A stretch of 64,000 nucleotides of DNA from Euryodendron excelsum (taxonomy: Eukaryota > Streptophyta > Magnoliopsida > Ericales > Pentaphylacaceae). Shown one piece after another: positions 1-11,864 of this stretch. The stretch is taken from positions 56,709,501-56,773,500 of the forward strand of contig CM065378.1 in the NCBI GenBank assembly GCA_033060915.1. Direction: 5' to 3'. Below the pieces are notes generated by a model. It was not told where the DNA came from, searched no databases, and saw only the letters and a program-made list of their open reading frames with translations. Positions within the stretch are counted from its first letter, which is position 1. The number at the start of each line of letters is the position of its first letter. The position numbers and the translations under genes were made by a program.

Positions 1-767
1 AAATATAAATAATTTATTTATTTCACATATAAAAAATCTCAAATTAAATAAATATTTAACAAAGTAAAAAAATGAATTAATTGAAATTTTAAATTAAATA
101 TTTATTAAAATAATATTTAAATAGTAAATAATGCATTAATAATACATTATTTAGGCTTAAAACAATGATTAGTACAAGAATCTCACATAATTAATACTTT
201 GGCCTCACATAAATAGTAAAATAAAGGGGACCTTCAAATTTTTTTGAAGAACTTTTAAATTTGAGAGTGGCAAATGAAGGTCACCTTTGTTTCTTCAAAT
301 TTTTTAAGAAATGAAAGTGGATTGAAAGATAAAATTTGAAACTCACTTTTGAATTTAAAGATTTGAATGGTTGTTGGAGATGCTCTAAAACAATCAGAAG
401 CCCACGAGTTAGTATAAATAGTTGTAGTTTTTTTTGTCCGTGTGGTGTAGCAGACATGTATTCGCACTCACATTTGAAATAGTGAATTGTTTTTTTTTTT
501 TTTTTGGTTCTTTATAAATCTTACCGATATTCATATTTTTGTTTTAAAATCCCATATATTGGGCTTAAAATAGTTTTGATTGAGTTTTTATAAATTTAGA
601 AACATCGTTTAATAAATGTTCTAAATTTTAGAATTTTAAGTCCGTACCAAGAGAAAGAAGTACTTGAAGTTTCTGCCACTGCAAATTCAGAACTACAAAT
701 TTTAAATACTTAATTTACAGTTTATGTAATATCTCCCTGCGCCTACCTAAAAAAATAAAAGCTATGA
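1..767. other. AT-rich intergenic DNA, no gene seen
   Basis: Very AT-rich sequence with short homopolymers. The open frames are short and resemble nothing I recognise. No promoter, RNA gene or transposon end could be supported. Confidence 0.6.

Positions 768-795
<28 letters not shown>
768..795. repeat. (GA)14 microsatellite
   Basis: A 28-bp uninterrupted AG/GA dinucleotide run, read directly from the sequence. It lies beside a hairpin-forming MITE-like segment and no gene. Confidence 0.95.
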
Positions 796-798
<3 letters not shown>

Positions 799-828
799 GG
801 TTGTAGTTCATTTAAGTTCTCGAGAACG

Positions 829-1044
829 ATCATTTAGTACAGTTTTTTTTAGTTTTTTAATTTGGTTTTTATTTTTTTAATTTATAAGTAAAAAAGTTAA
901 AAAAAAATTTTACTTTTTTATTTTTATAAGTTAAAGATAAGAAAAAAAATAAAAAGTAAAAAACAAAAAAGTTAAAAAAAATTAACTTTTTTTTACTTAT
1001 AAACTAAATAAAAACTAGACTGAAAAATCCTCTCAAACAAGTTC
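829..1044. mobile_element. Hairpin-forming MITE-like element
   Basis: The left arm (about 860-900, core TTTATAAGTAAAAAAGTT) is repeated in inverted orientation on the right (about 980-1017, core AACTTTTTTTTACTTATAAA). The similarity extends outward through a TTTTTATTT segment. The whole ~210-bp block can fold on itself, as a foldback MITE would. Exact ends and target duplications are not clear because the sequence is so A/T-simple. It could also be a chance palindrome in low-complexity DNA. Confidence 0.45.
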
Positions 1045-1742
1045 TAAAAAGTAAATAGGAGAAGAAAAAAAAAAAGAAGACAGGTCTTAATCTCTTAGGT
1101 GACTTTTACCATTTCTTAGTTGACTTTTACCAATTCTTAATCCTATTAAACAAGTACTTATATACATTTTGAATACATAATTTACCATTATAGCTTAGTA
1201 TTGTATGTTGTATGCAGAAGGCTTATATTTTGATTATTAATATAAAATTCCATGGTCCATGCCATTGAATTATTAATGTTCACACTTTAGTGTTAGCTGA
1301 GTCCTTGTTTACTAATTTACTGACAGAGTGACAGGGATTGACGATCAATGCCCACCTTTGGGGTCATTGTTAATTAATTTACTATTGCCAATGGTACCTT
1401 TCAGTTAAGGCAGAGGGTAAGCATATATAAACTGAAAATTGTGAAAAAATATAAACCTCACGCTTTATACAACCAAGTAATGAGTACTAAACATATAAGC
1501 AAAACTTGATTTTTAATAAACTTTTCACATCCATTGTTCATCTCTAATATGAGAACCTCATGATCGACCTTTGTAGTTTGGCTACTTTCTAGATGTTGGA
1601 CACGGATACGATATTTGTCGGACATTCCCGAGCTCATGTTGCATACGTATTCAAATATGTCTTGTTCTATAGTTTATTTTTTTCAGAATCAGACACTTTT
1701 GACAAACACGTGTTTGTCATTTGCACATCCTTAGCAACTCAT
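1045..1742. other. Intergenic, nothing recognised
   Basis: AT-rich non-coding sequence without recognisable genes, RNA genes or transposon ends. Confidence 0.5.
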
Positions 1743-2115
1743 ACATATCACATGTGAGTTGATTGCATTAATGCTTTTAGAATAATTTGAGAGTAATTTG
1801 TAGTATATTATTAGAAAGAAGTATGATTTTACATATTTATTCCTTGAAATAGGCAAAGTATTTGTTATTTGCTAATTTTTCGTTTACTTTTTAAACAAAA
1901 TTTATCACAGGGCATTTTAGAAGGAATGCCTAACATGTATTACTTGGTGTTGAATTGAGAGTTGATTACATTCATAATTTTAGAGTAATTTGAGAAGAAT
2001 TTGTGGATGGATATTAGAAAGAAACATGATTTTATATCTTAACCCCTTAAAAATGGAAAAGTACTTGTCATATATGAATTATTTATTTATTTTTTAAACG
2101 GAATTTAACATAAAA
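1743..2115. repeat. Diverged ~190-bp direct duplication
   Basis: Two adjacent segments, about 1743-1915 and 1936-2115, run in parallel. Each has a GAGTTGATT(G/A)CATT start, then AGAGTAATTTG, then ATTAGAAAGAA followed by a CATGATTTTA-like stretch, then an ACTTTTTAAAC-like end. The order is conserved but with many substitutions, so this is an old tandem duplication. Its origin (transposon or local duplication) is unknown. Confidence 0.55.
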
Positions 2116-2874
2116 TTGATATTCCAACAAATTAGAAGTGTAAGGCTTAATTACTAATTCACCTCCAAAGGTGTTTCGACAAAACCGCAGTGGCGAAGTA
2201 GTTTAATGCAAGGGATCTCGGATATTGTATGTTCTTCTCGGGGATCAAGACCAAATATAGGCCACGGCACTACAACCTAGGACTACTCTCAAATCGCTCA
2301 CATCAACCAAGTTACTTCTATAAAAGGTTAAAACAAAAATAGTTTGGGTTTGGAAGATGGTTCGATTAGTTGAAACAATAGAATTGAAAACTAGATTAAG
2401 ACGTTTAAAAGAGATTTGGGTTCAATCGATTCAAACACAAAAATGATTCAAAGATTTCAATGAAGGTTGATAACCCAAATTACTAACCATAAACAAAGGG
2501 TAGTGATTCAAAAGATTTAGCTTTATAAAATCATGAATTCTACTGCAATTGATATTAGATTAGTGGTCAATTATAAAAGCATAGGCAATTACCATCGATT
2601 TGGTCAATTATAACCCATAATTAGTAAATCATAAGTTGAAATTGCCAAACATAATCAATAACCTAAGAGTTTTTATGAATCTAACATTCAATTTGACAGA
2701 ATTAGCAATCCAAAGAGATAGTTCAACAAAATCATGAGATACCTTCAATGAAAAACTTGAATGTTTTGATTGTTCTTCTTAATTGAACCCAAATGGAGGT
2801 TTCCCATAATGAATTGAATAATTAAAGATGAAAAAAATTAGAATTGAGAACTAGAAATGGAATTACAAGGTAAA
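2116..2874. other. Intergenic, nothing recognised
   Basis: AT-rich non-coding sequence. It ends with the AAA at 2872-2874 that forms the left target duplication of the CACTA element. Confidence 0.5.
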
Positions 2875-4574
2875 CACTACAAGAAGAACTACCTTTCCCC
2901 GCGCTTCTAAAAATGCATGTAAACATCTAAAAAATGACTCTAAATGTTTTTTCTGCACTTTTCCTGGTGCTTTTACAAAACATTGACTATATCAGTGACG
3001 ACTTAACTTTCTGGCACTTTAAAATGCTGCAAAATTATCCCGGCATTTTAACCAGAATTTTCTAAGTGCCGTCAAAAGTGCCCCTACCAGAGAGAATTTT
3101 TTGGCCAGAAAGGTTTTTAGCGGCTTTTTAAGCGTTGATAAAAGTTCTTAGAAGTGTCAGGGTAAGTTCACTTTTGGTGGCATTTTAAAAATGCCAGTAA
3201 ACATCTCCAATATAAAAAATTAATTAGACCTTTACTGGCATTTCTTAAAATGCCAATAAAGATCTAATATATATATATATAATTAATATTCAATCGTTTC
3301 CCTGATATTTATCCACAAATATATTAAATAAAATGTTCCAATAACATATGATCAACCATTGACGATTATATAAGCTCCTAGTTTACAAAGTCACTATAGT
3401 CAATGAGCTACTCCTTGTGATCAAGTCAGGTGCCGTGCTGCCACCTATAAAGAAGAGGCAAGTGTTCTCAAAAAGAAGAAAAAATGCTCTGAAAAAATAA
3501 AAAGAAATAGACAAAAACTAAACTAACTTCAAATATGAGAAAGAAAAGATATTAGCTTCCAACCTCAAACTGTGGGAGCCAATAGCTATGCAGTTTTTTT
3601 TTTGGGTGGCGTGGGGGGAACATAAATGATGGTCCAAAAGAAAATTAGAAAACAAGCAACTAATTTCAAATACAGTGAACAAACAAATTTCGCACTAGCT
3701 TTATATGCAGATTGAATCAGACATTCAAACAATATAAATCTAATTAACTACGTCCCTTCAAAGGATAGCACTAATAGTAACTTCAAATATATTACAACAA
3801 GGTACAAAAAGAAAAGGAGAATACTCCAAAACTAAGAACAAGACCAATGGTCGTGCAAATATATTTGCTAAGAACAAGACCAATAGCCGTGCAAATATAT
3901 TTGCAACGGGGAGGGAAAACAAAAGTTCATGAGACACAACCAGAACGATAGTCCAGAGAAAAAGCACTTACAAGGGATGGAGAGATTGGCTGACAATGCA
4001 GCTTGGACAACGGTGGGACTTGGATGGAACAGCCGCTGTAGAGCTTAAACAACAATTGGGCTTCGGGGGAGCAATTACGCGACCAACATTGTTGGCCTTT
4101 GGTAAGTCACAAGAATTAGGGGGGTGCGAGACGATCGATGTTCAGAGTTGGAGAAAATGGTGGCTGACGGTGGCGGCTTGGCTGTGGCTTTGGTTTGGTT
4201 GGACAAATGTTGGAAGAGAGAGAGAGATAGACATAGGGAGAAAATCCATGGATTTAGGGCTTTAAGAGGGAAAGGGGAAAATTTCCCCCCAAAAGCAAAA
4301 CGAGGTCGTTTCCTATTTTAAATTCAAATGAGTTGTCTTGGTATATTGACGTAGCTAGAAAATGATAAAGAGTTGATTCACCTTTACCAACGCTTTTTAA
4401 AAAAGCCTAGAAAAGTGCTGGTAATTCTACTCATAACTCTACTGGAGATCAGTGCGATGTTGTTGGTTTCCATATTACCAGTGTTTTTATAAAAGTGCCG
4501 GTGAATTAAACATATAGCGGCATATTGAAAAAGCACCGGAAAGAGTGCCACCTAAGCCCTTTTTTGTTGTAGTG
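2875..4574. mobile_element. Non-autonomous CACTA (En/Spm) transposon
   Basis: The element begins CACTACAAGAAGAACTACC and ends TTTTTTGTTGTAGTG, the inverted CACTA termini of the family. It is flanked by the 3-bp target duplication AAA (2872-2874 and 4575-4577), the size CACTA transposases make. At 1700 bp it is too short for a transposase. Both ends are filled with subterminal repeats of a GGCATTTTAAAAATGCC type (about 2905-3260 and 4380-4550), the usual transposase-binding zone. Open frames around 3996-4320 show no transposase motifs. It is therefore a deletion derivative that would have been moved in trans. Confidence 0.85.
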
Positions 4575-5315
4575 AAATCAAGTTATTAAAATGTAGAAAA
4601 CTACTTTCCAAAACTAGAAATATGTACAAACTGCTATCTATCTAACTAGATCCCCAATTGCCCTTTCAAAATTTGACTTATAGGCAAAAATAAAATAAGA
4701 ATTTTGTTGACCGTGCGCACGGTCATCGGACGGTGCTTCGGATGACTTTCAGATGGTGAAATCAAGTCTCAGTATGTGCATATAATTCTGCAAAGACTTG
4801 ATACTGGTCTCTATATCTGCATACGCCCGAGAGGCCATGCGCACGCTTTGGACTACTGTGTGCACGGTCGGCTGACCATTCGCACGGTTGGTTTGACAAT
4901 TTTAACCATAAAGCTCTTTTTTATTCCTTTTAAGCCCAAAACTTACAAATCAAATGTTAAATGACATTAAAATCAAAATGTAACTAATAATGAAGAAATA
5001 CCATTATTCTAAAGCTAACAAATAGCTATTTAGAGGCTAATGATTACACTTTTAGAGTGTAATCAATTGTTATAATTAAAAGTTAGGGTCCTAAAATGTA
5101 ATTTGATGTAAAGTGCGAATGTGCAAAGAGTTATTAAGTATTAATCTACTTAAATTTAATACTATATTAGTCTAAATCCTCCGAAGAATTTAACCATGTA
5201 TGAAAGCTTGAAGCAAATAAGTTTGATAACTAAGAGCATAGTTCTACTTTCCATTGTGGATATTACGAATAGACATAATGTCACTTTAGTATACCATAAT
5301 AAATAGGTAATATAT
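4575..5315. other. Intergenic, with a GCACGGTC-rich patch
   Basis: Between about 4708 and 4890 the short motif GCACGGT occurs several times in both orientations (for example the palindrome ACCGTGCGCACGGT near 4711), in more GC-rich DNA than its surroundings. It looks like a remnant of an LTR or other transposon, but I could not find ends or coding sequence. The remainder is AT-rich and uninformative. Confidence 0.4.
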
Positions 5316-5553
5316 TATGTCTAGTCCAACTTGGTCTGGTAGTTAAGACTTAGGGCTTGGGGTATGCTCCCTTCAAGGTCTCCGGTTTAAAACTTTTTAG
5401 GTGCTATCATCCCCTTAAGGCCACCCCTAGAGTCTTTGGTCGGTAATTAACCACACAATTTTTGGATTTGTGTGGGATAGAGGAATTGCACATGTTTCGA
5501 AATTAGTCGAGGTGCGCTTAAACTAATCCAAACACCCAGTTAAAAAAAAAAGA
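5316..5553 (+). mobile_element. tRNA-derived SINE, copy 1
   Basis: A 238-bp element with a tRNA-like head: an A-box-like TGGTCTGGTAG near 5332 and a B-box-like GGTTTAAAACT at 5384-5394 (consensus GGTTCRANNCC with C-to-T changes). Its body includes AGTCTTTGGTCGG and TGTGTGGGATAGAG, and it ends in an A-rich tail (5542-5551). It is bounded by a perfect 9-bp target duplication GTAATATAT (5307-5315 and 5554-5562). A related copy of nearly the same length lies at 44215-44454. The family would have been transcribed by RNA polymerase III and moved by a LINE. Confidence 0.8.
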
Positions 5554-5794
5554 GTAATATATAGGGAGGCATGATAAAAACACTTACAAGTTGACTTCTC
5601 AAAGCGTGGAAGCTCGGCTTACGGCCCACCAATGCTAAATGGATTTCTTGTATTGAAATATCATGATCTAGGCTAGGCATAACTATCTTTCAATTTTAAT
5701 TTAAAAATAAACATCACAAGAAAACACAAATTGGCATACCTGGCCATTTCAGGGTTCTAGAGAGAGAGAAAGAGAAAGGGAGAGAGAAGCATAC

Positions 5795-6273
5795 ATGGTC
5801 TACCTCGCCATCTGAATTTGGGCATCTTGGTTGCAATTGGCTTGGTTTACTGGAACTGAATTGGAAAAAAATTTCCTTCGTTCTTCACCATAGTCACGCA
5901 AATTGTGTGTACGTCCAAGGAGAAGGATATCCATCACTCCAGACCATACAAGAACTGCAACATTCATTACGTGTCATACCGGTCCCCTATCCTTTTTTTT
6001 TTTTTTTTTTGGAGTGACTGCAATGATAGAAAATAGCACAAGTGAAGGATATTGACGTAATTGACAACACATGATCACCATCAAAATCCATATCAAAGTC
6101 CTGCGCCAAAAGGGTAAAACCTGCTTATGAGTAACAAGATTGTGCTTAGAGATGCAACAAAACCAATCGTGTTGGCACAAAGGTAAAACTTATAGGTTCT
6201 GGGTAATTATAAGCAATCACAGCTTCTCGCGCTTTGTGTGATTTTGCCCTAGGGTGACCTTGTGAATCGTCTT
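5795..6273 (-). pseudogene. Truncated ankyrin/PGG-protein pseudogene (C-terminal exon only)
   Basis: Read on the minus strand, this is a decayed copy of the second exon of the intact gene at 45550-47482. Shared peptides include AVIAYNYP, a degenerate membrane segment and IVAVTPKK, and the DNA around 6150-6230 is closely alignable to 45900-45985. There are several frameshifts and stops, no ankyrin exon, and the oligo-T that is 6 long in the intact gene is 18 long here (5993-6010). The homology extends into 3' flank (CTAGGCTAGGCAT near 5670 and 45475). A ~40-bp direct repeat brackets the fragment (about 5724-5760 and 6276-6315). It cannot encode a working protein. Confidence 0.8.
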
Positions 6274-6315
6274 GCCAAACACACATTGGTATACTTGGCC
6301 ATTTTAGGATTTTAG

Positions 6316-7242
6316 TGATTACATTTCGATACATGCATTTGACATGATATGATTTGTTCATGATACCACGTCAGCAAGATGATGTGCCGTTGTATTGAAT
6401 ATTTTCTTGATTAGAGCGTCATAAAATCATAATGTAGATATTAAAGGATAACATGGTTAATAATCATCGAACTTGAAGGTCCCCTTAGGAAAAGAAAATA
6501 AAGTAGAAATTAATTCATCTTTTGTTAGGTTAGGAAAATGAATAGATATTGTTAAAAAAAAACTCTTTTGTTTTGGCTACCCACAAAAAATGAATATGTA
6601 TAAGTAATTTTATGTTTCTTTCCTATTTACTTCCCTTTTGACAAGTTGAAGATCTAAATATAGCATCAATTTCTTGATTGTTTTACAACATTTGAGAGTT
6701 AGGGTTACTTCACAATGTGCATCCCAATCACTTTTGAAAAGAAAAAAAAAAGTAACTTAGATTTTAATGGAATTTGAACTGGATGGCCCATATATATATA
6801 TTGGCCGAACTACTAATTAACCAGACAACACGTATAACCCAAAGCAAAATAGTTTTTCTTTTCTTTTTTATTTTCCATTAAGCCCACTAAATTGAATTAT
6901 GTTCTGGGCTTTGATATTTTCGCAAAGGACTTGGTGAAACAGTACTTTGGTAAATGCCATCTGACTATGCTGTTTATCTTCTTTTCTTTTTATGACCACA
7001 ATTTCCGTAATTGCCTTCGAAGATGCTTCGTATGGAGCACTAATCCATTTCATGAGACTTGGTCGCAGTTGCATCATAGTATTTAATTTGAGTAGTTTTG
7101 TAGCTTAATATAGATTTTCCAACAATTTCGAACACTTCTACTACATCTCCCATGGGTCATCTAATGGTTAAGGGGATGAAAAATGCATGTGATTAATTCT
7201 GTAGGAGAAGACTTGTTTTCGATTGGTCATCTAATTAAAGGT
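6316..7242. other. Intergenic, nothing recognised
   Basis: AT-rich sequence with a few short open frames that overlap on both strands near 6868-7086 and match no family I recognise. No transposon ends were found. Confidence 0.45.
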
Positions 7243-7392
7243 TATTAGAAAGAAATTGAAGAATTTTGTTTCTATCAGAGTGACTGAGGAAAGTCGAAAT
7301 GGGAATATGGCCGCACACTTATTGGCTAAACTGAATTTGCATTTATAGCATATGATTGTGTGGATAAAGGATGTTACTTATACTAATTATCA
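7243..7392 (+). pseudogene. Fragment of RNase H-like (RVT_3) domain, LINE-type
   Basis: In the plus frame the stretch reads VTEESRNGNMAAHLLAKLNL, a stop, then VWIKDV. This order (a basic/Asn stretch, AAH-LAK, then W-x-x-DV/EV) is how the RNase H-like domain of plant LINEs and their host relatives ends. Only about 45 residues can be recognised and there is one internal stop, so it is a relic. The match is short; a chance similarity remains possible. Confidence 0.45.
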
Positions 7393-7851
7393 AACAAATA
7401 TGGTCTACATTAAATCATGGAAATTAGTTAATTTAACATAATCACTAAATGCACATTGTTATACAGTGGTGTGGTGTCCACAGTTCAAATTGTTAGGTTG
7501 CAAGCGGACTATTGTTATTGTATTTTAAATTTTAACTTCTATTTATCCTTAAAGAGATTGCTTGTAAAAACATAATTACATCTATTGTATCCAAAACCAT
7601 GTTGGGAGGAGCGCAAAAATACATGCACAATCTTTGGGAGTAAAATATAAGGTTAATTACATGGAGACCCCTTCAACTATGATTTAGTATTATTTTACCA
7701 ACCTCAACTAAAAAAGCGGATAGCTTGACCCCTTAAACTATAACAATTCAATTTTAATAGACATCATTAACGGCAAAAGCAAATTTACGTTATTGACCTT
7801 GAAGATCAAGGAAAGATATTTTTGTGTGTTGGCCTTTGTTTTGGTAAAGAG
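7393..7851. other. Intergenic with probable old repeat
   Basis: About 7650-7830 has the phrasing of common dispersed plant repeats (GGTTAATTACATGGAGACCCC, then CCTCAACTA, then TTAACGGC), but no ends could be fixed. The last five bases, AAGAG (7847-7851), lie next to the Sirevirus LTR and would be its left target duplication. The partner is missing because the other end of the element pair is rearranged. Confidence 0.4.
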
Positions 7852-7873
7852 TGTTAGCACAAGGTTAACCCGC

Positions 7874-7904
<31 letters not shown>

Positions 7905-9340
7905 GTGTTCTTCAAATATATGGGCAATTTAAAAAGATTGAGAAGAACAAATTTATCACAATATAATATAGTCCAAATATCAATCTAAGAGATACTTTTA
8001 AAGGATTGCACTAAAGATGAAATGCAATGATTAATGTAGATATGTACGATGATTGCTGGCAAGTACAGATAGTTCACAGACACACAGTAGTAAAACAGCG
8101 CACAATAATTTTATAGAGGTTTGGCTCAACTTTTGTCTACATCCTCTCTTCCTTGATCCTCTTGAAAATATTCCACTATATAATCATCTTCTTACATAAC
8201 TACTAGTTTCTTCAAGTGCCCAGCTCACTATTGCATTCAAAGATTTACACCAAATCCTTAATCACCAAGAGGCTTCAAATGAAGCTCTTGATCTATAAAT
8301 GTACAATGAAGCTACACATTCAATAAGATTACACCAACCTTCTAAGGAGTAATAAGTTTATAGTTACAATGGATATCACTCTCAGAAATAAATAAAAGAA
8401 GATTGAAGTTCAATAAACTCTTTGGGACAGGTGGGGATTCAGAGTAGAGAGGAATATTTGAGGCTTTTGGATTTGTGCACTTTAAGATTCTTGTCTCGTA
8501 CTCATAATAGAGTTTAAATCCATACATATATACTCTCTCAAAAATTAGCCGTTAAAGCCATTGGAGGTGCATTTAATGCGCGGGTGGTTAAGACAGTCAA
8601 TTTTAAAATCTAATCGTTGAAGCCTTTTTCCATCGTCAGCCGAGATTGTCAGCAATCTCTGCTGTGTCGCCAATCTGGCTTCTTGCTACTTCTGCTGCTG
8701 CTTTACATCAAACATCTTTCTTTTATTCTGTAAATCAGTATTGGATGGTGGGAATGTGTCTGAGCTTTTCTGACTTCCTTAGGGGCTTTCTGAACTTCTA
8801 GACAAGTTTAGCCTTTAGTGATCAATTGTCAACCAATCTATTTGGTGTTAACAATCTTCATATGCTAAGTAAGTTTCTGCTGGACAGACCACCAGGTGTC
8901 ACCAATCATTTGTATTATCGATAATCTTGATAGTCATTTCTTTTGAACTTTCTTCATAATGCTTTGAAGACCAGATACCTTAGTGGATTGATATGACTAT
9001 GAGGATCGAGGGTCTTTAATATGAACGAGTTGGCCATGGATATTGCTAATCATTTGTTAATTTAGACATTACAACACTTTAAGAAGGTGCTAGCATTATT
9101 GGCTAGTGGTAGCACTACTAGCTTTGAATTATTCTTTCAAATACTTCTCATAAGCCCTTGATAGTGTCAGCAATCTTATAAGGTGCTAGCAAAGTTATCC
9201 ATATTCTTGACATAAAACTTTACAGTTGTATCTTTGTTTATTATAGCTAAACTGCATACTCAAGATAAAAACATTAGTCCACAATAATTAGATTTTGCTA
9301 TCATCAAAATCACTTATGAAGATCAACCGTTGAGTCAACA
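7852..9340 (-). repeat. 3' LTR of Sirevirus copy A
   Basis: A 1489-bp repeat with TG/CA ends: TGTTAGCACAAGG on the plus strand at 7852 and GAGTCAACA ending at 9340. It aligns along its whole length with 14628-16136. On the minus strand a TATATATGTATGG TATA-like stretch lies near 8525. A G run of about 20 bases at 7885-7904 replaces the shorter G7 run in the partner LTR near 14652, so it has expanded here. Confidence 0.85.
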
Positions 9341-9357
9341 ATCTCCTCTTTCTTGAT
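9341..9357 (-). promoter_or_regulatory. Polypurine tract of copy A
   Basis: On the minus strand the bases just before the 3' LTR read TCAAGAAAGAGGAGAT, a purine tract directly abutting the LTR start TGTTGACTC. It would have primed plus-strand synthesis. Sireviruses typically have a purine tract preceded by a TCATCATCAA-like context, as here. Confidence 0.75.
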
Positions 9358-9699
9358 GATGACAAAACTTTCACCAAACATGAAAGGTATAATATGAAAA
9401 ACTTCCTCCCCCCTAACATGAGCTCCCCCTTGCTACAACATATAATATTTCTCTCTCTTTTTGTCAAGTTTTCAAAAAGAATATATGAGACAATTTTGAG
9501 ACAGATACAATAGCAAAAATATTAAAATAAAATTTAAACTAGAAAAAAGGTAGCAAATAACCAATCAGTGTAGACAATAAGAAAATGCATTCAAGTAAAA
9601 GTTTGACATACTGGTCTATTGCCAGCAATGATAAATATAGCATACCAACAACACAAACATAACATAAAACTAAAGTCTAAACAATTGAACAAAAAAACT

Positions 9700-11278
9700 A
9701 GGTCTAAGGCCATATTCTTTGGTGATAGGAGGAAAGGCAATTTTCTTCCTAGCTTTCTATTTGTATCGAGGTTTGGAAGGAGGGGAGAAGAAGGGATTTA
9801 GTTCAGGTGGGTCAGCACTTGTAGCATGGGCCTTTCCCTTGTCTAGTGTCTCAGCAAGCTCAGGTGCTGGCACTTGCTCCTCTGTTTCTACTACTTCAAG
9901 CTGCTCAATAGCCACTTCTTCAGTCCTTTGGTTATTGTCTAGTTCAGTTTCGTTCTCTGTTTCTGTAGCTTCCTCTTCTTTTTCTTCTTTCTTCCTCACT
10001 AAGCTCTTTTTCTTTAGATTCTTCCTCAGACTATTCTTCAGACCTAATTGGTGCCTTGTCAGAATCAGAGGGGTGCCCTGCTTTCATGGCTTTCAGAATA
10101 GCCTCCTTTATTTCTTGCTTGATGAGTTTCACTTCTTTAGACAATTGTTCCACTTTTGTCTCTATCTTTGACACCAAAGACTAGCAATTACCAAGTTTGG
10201 CATCAAATTTATCCAGCAATTCTACCACTTTGATTTCAAAATCTACTTCTTCAGATTCATTTGGTCCTACTTATGAGGATGAGGCATCAGTGGAGATTCC
10301 ATCATTTTTCTTGACCCATTGGTTGGTCTCTTCATTTTTCAGATATTTCATGCTTTTCAAAGTGGATTCATTGATCCCATCTTGTCTTTCTTTTACCTCC
10401 TCTGCATTTTCAATAGTGAGCTGAACTCCCAAATACTTAAAGAATTTGGTAAGAGTCATACCATATGGTAGGCCACTGGTTTTGTGAGTTGAGGCAGCAA
10501 GCATCTTATCTAGGATAATGGTAGTCATTTGGGGCTTTTTGTCCTTACTGGCATAGCACCAAAGCAGTAGTAATTCAGTTTCAGAGATATAATCATATCT
10601 ACCACTTTTGGGAGCAAGCCAGTGATTAAGAAAGTGATGCACCAATTTAAGCTCCAATGAAAGTTCATCGGGCATTCCAGATTTCTTTCTCTTGCTAGGA
10701 AGTGCCTTTCCCAGAATTACAGACAACAAGTCTCGAAGATTCGTAGCACGGGTCTCAATTCCTTCCTTGGGTAGGCTAAAAAATGTTCTCTAGAACTTTT
10801 CCAGAGACCTTTATCTTAACCCCCTTCACAAAGCTTGTCATACGACTGGGGTCCCTCTTTGATGATTTAAGGTTGGCATAGAAGTGCCAAACCAGTTCTG
10901 GGTACATTTTCTCCCTAAGTTTTGCCATTTCTACCTAGCCCAAATGTGTAAATTTTTCTTCAAAATTTATCCCCATTTCTTTAAAAAAAATGAAATCAAG
11001 AAATTTACCCTAGATCACTTTTCTGGTATAGAAAGAGCTTTCATACCTTTCCTTTAGAGATGTTCGATTGAAGTAAGAATCATTTTCCAGAACATCAGTC
11101 ATGTGTTCCCTTTCTGCCGCGCTATTTTCTTAGACATCCTTCCTCCCCTTTTTTTATTTTTCCATCATCTTGCTTGATTCCCCCTGTTCCTTCCTGATTT
11201 TTCTCTTCTTTCCTTAATCAGTCACTATCGATTCAGTTGTGGTTGTTCAGTGCTTGGATCTTGAGAAATTGTAGCCAT
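9700..11278 (-). pseudogene. Env-like / putative plant transposon protein ORF, copy A
   Basis: The reading starts at an ATG at 11278 (MATISQDPSTEQ) and is broken early by stops and frameshifts. The best preserved part is 10271-10729, with LSLELKLVHHFL, SETELLLLWC, KKPQMTTIILDKML and STHKTSG. It resembles the 'putative plant transposon protein' domain found in extra ORFs of plant LTR elements. It is followed by a likely coiled coil (KVEQLSKEVKL near 10140) and a Glu-rich tail (9757-9999). Its place, between RNase H and the polypurine tract, is where Sireviruses carry an envelope-like ORF. The name is historical: there is no proof it makes an envelope. It is non-functional here; copy B (16600-18138) is better preserved. 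Confidence 0.65.
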
Positions 11279-11864
11279 TATTTCGATTTCAGTAGCCCCT
11301 AATGATTCTTAAGAGGATTGGGACAGTTTTGAGGTATAGAGAAGTTGGATGGAGATGGCGGTATGGATTTGAGAAATGGAAGGAACGGTTACTTTTGAAA
11401 ATTGAGAGAGTGAAATGAAAGTTTGGGTCGACAATTTAGGATTTTGGGTATTTATAATAAGAGGTAAGTCAAACATAAGTATGTAGTGGTGCTAACACTT
11501 TTAATAGGAGCTGCCAATGTGTAGTGATCATATAAAGATTCAAGTAAATAACTGAGATTGCTAGCACTAGATAATATTGATGACACTCATGTTTACACAC
11601 AGAGCAAGTTTAGTTCATATTAACGACACTTTCAGTAATTGTCAACAAGAGAGATCATTTGAAGTACAATATATTTAAGAGAAAAATAGATCATAACAAC
11701 ACTAAATAGGGTTACACATACTAAGTTCTCTACGAATCATACATAATCTATCTTCACATAGGGGTTTGGTGAAAATATCAGCCAACTAATGATTAGTACT
11801 GACAAACTCTAGATTGATGTCACATTTTTGTGTATGGTCTATAATGAAATGGTGTCTAATCTTA

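Noticed and set aside
3996..4321. Possible captured gene in the CACTA element
   Set aside because: The frames are short, Trp/Gly-rich and overlap each other, and match no family I know; subterminal CACTA sequence explains them.
5316..5553. Functional tRNA gene
   Set aside because: The A and B boxes are degenerate, no cloverleaf with anticodon could be drawn, and the poly-A tail and target duplication show a SINE.
9719..10171. Plus-strand Ser-rich frame that could look like a secreted protein
   Set aside because: It is the antisense shadow of the Glu-rich tail of the env-like ORF (as is 16703-17047).
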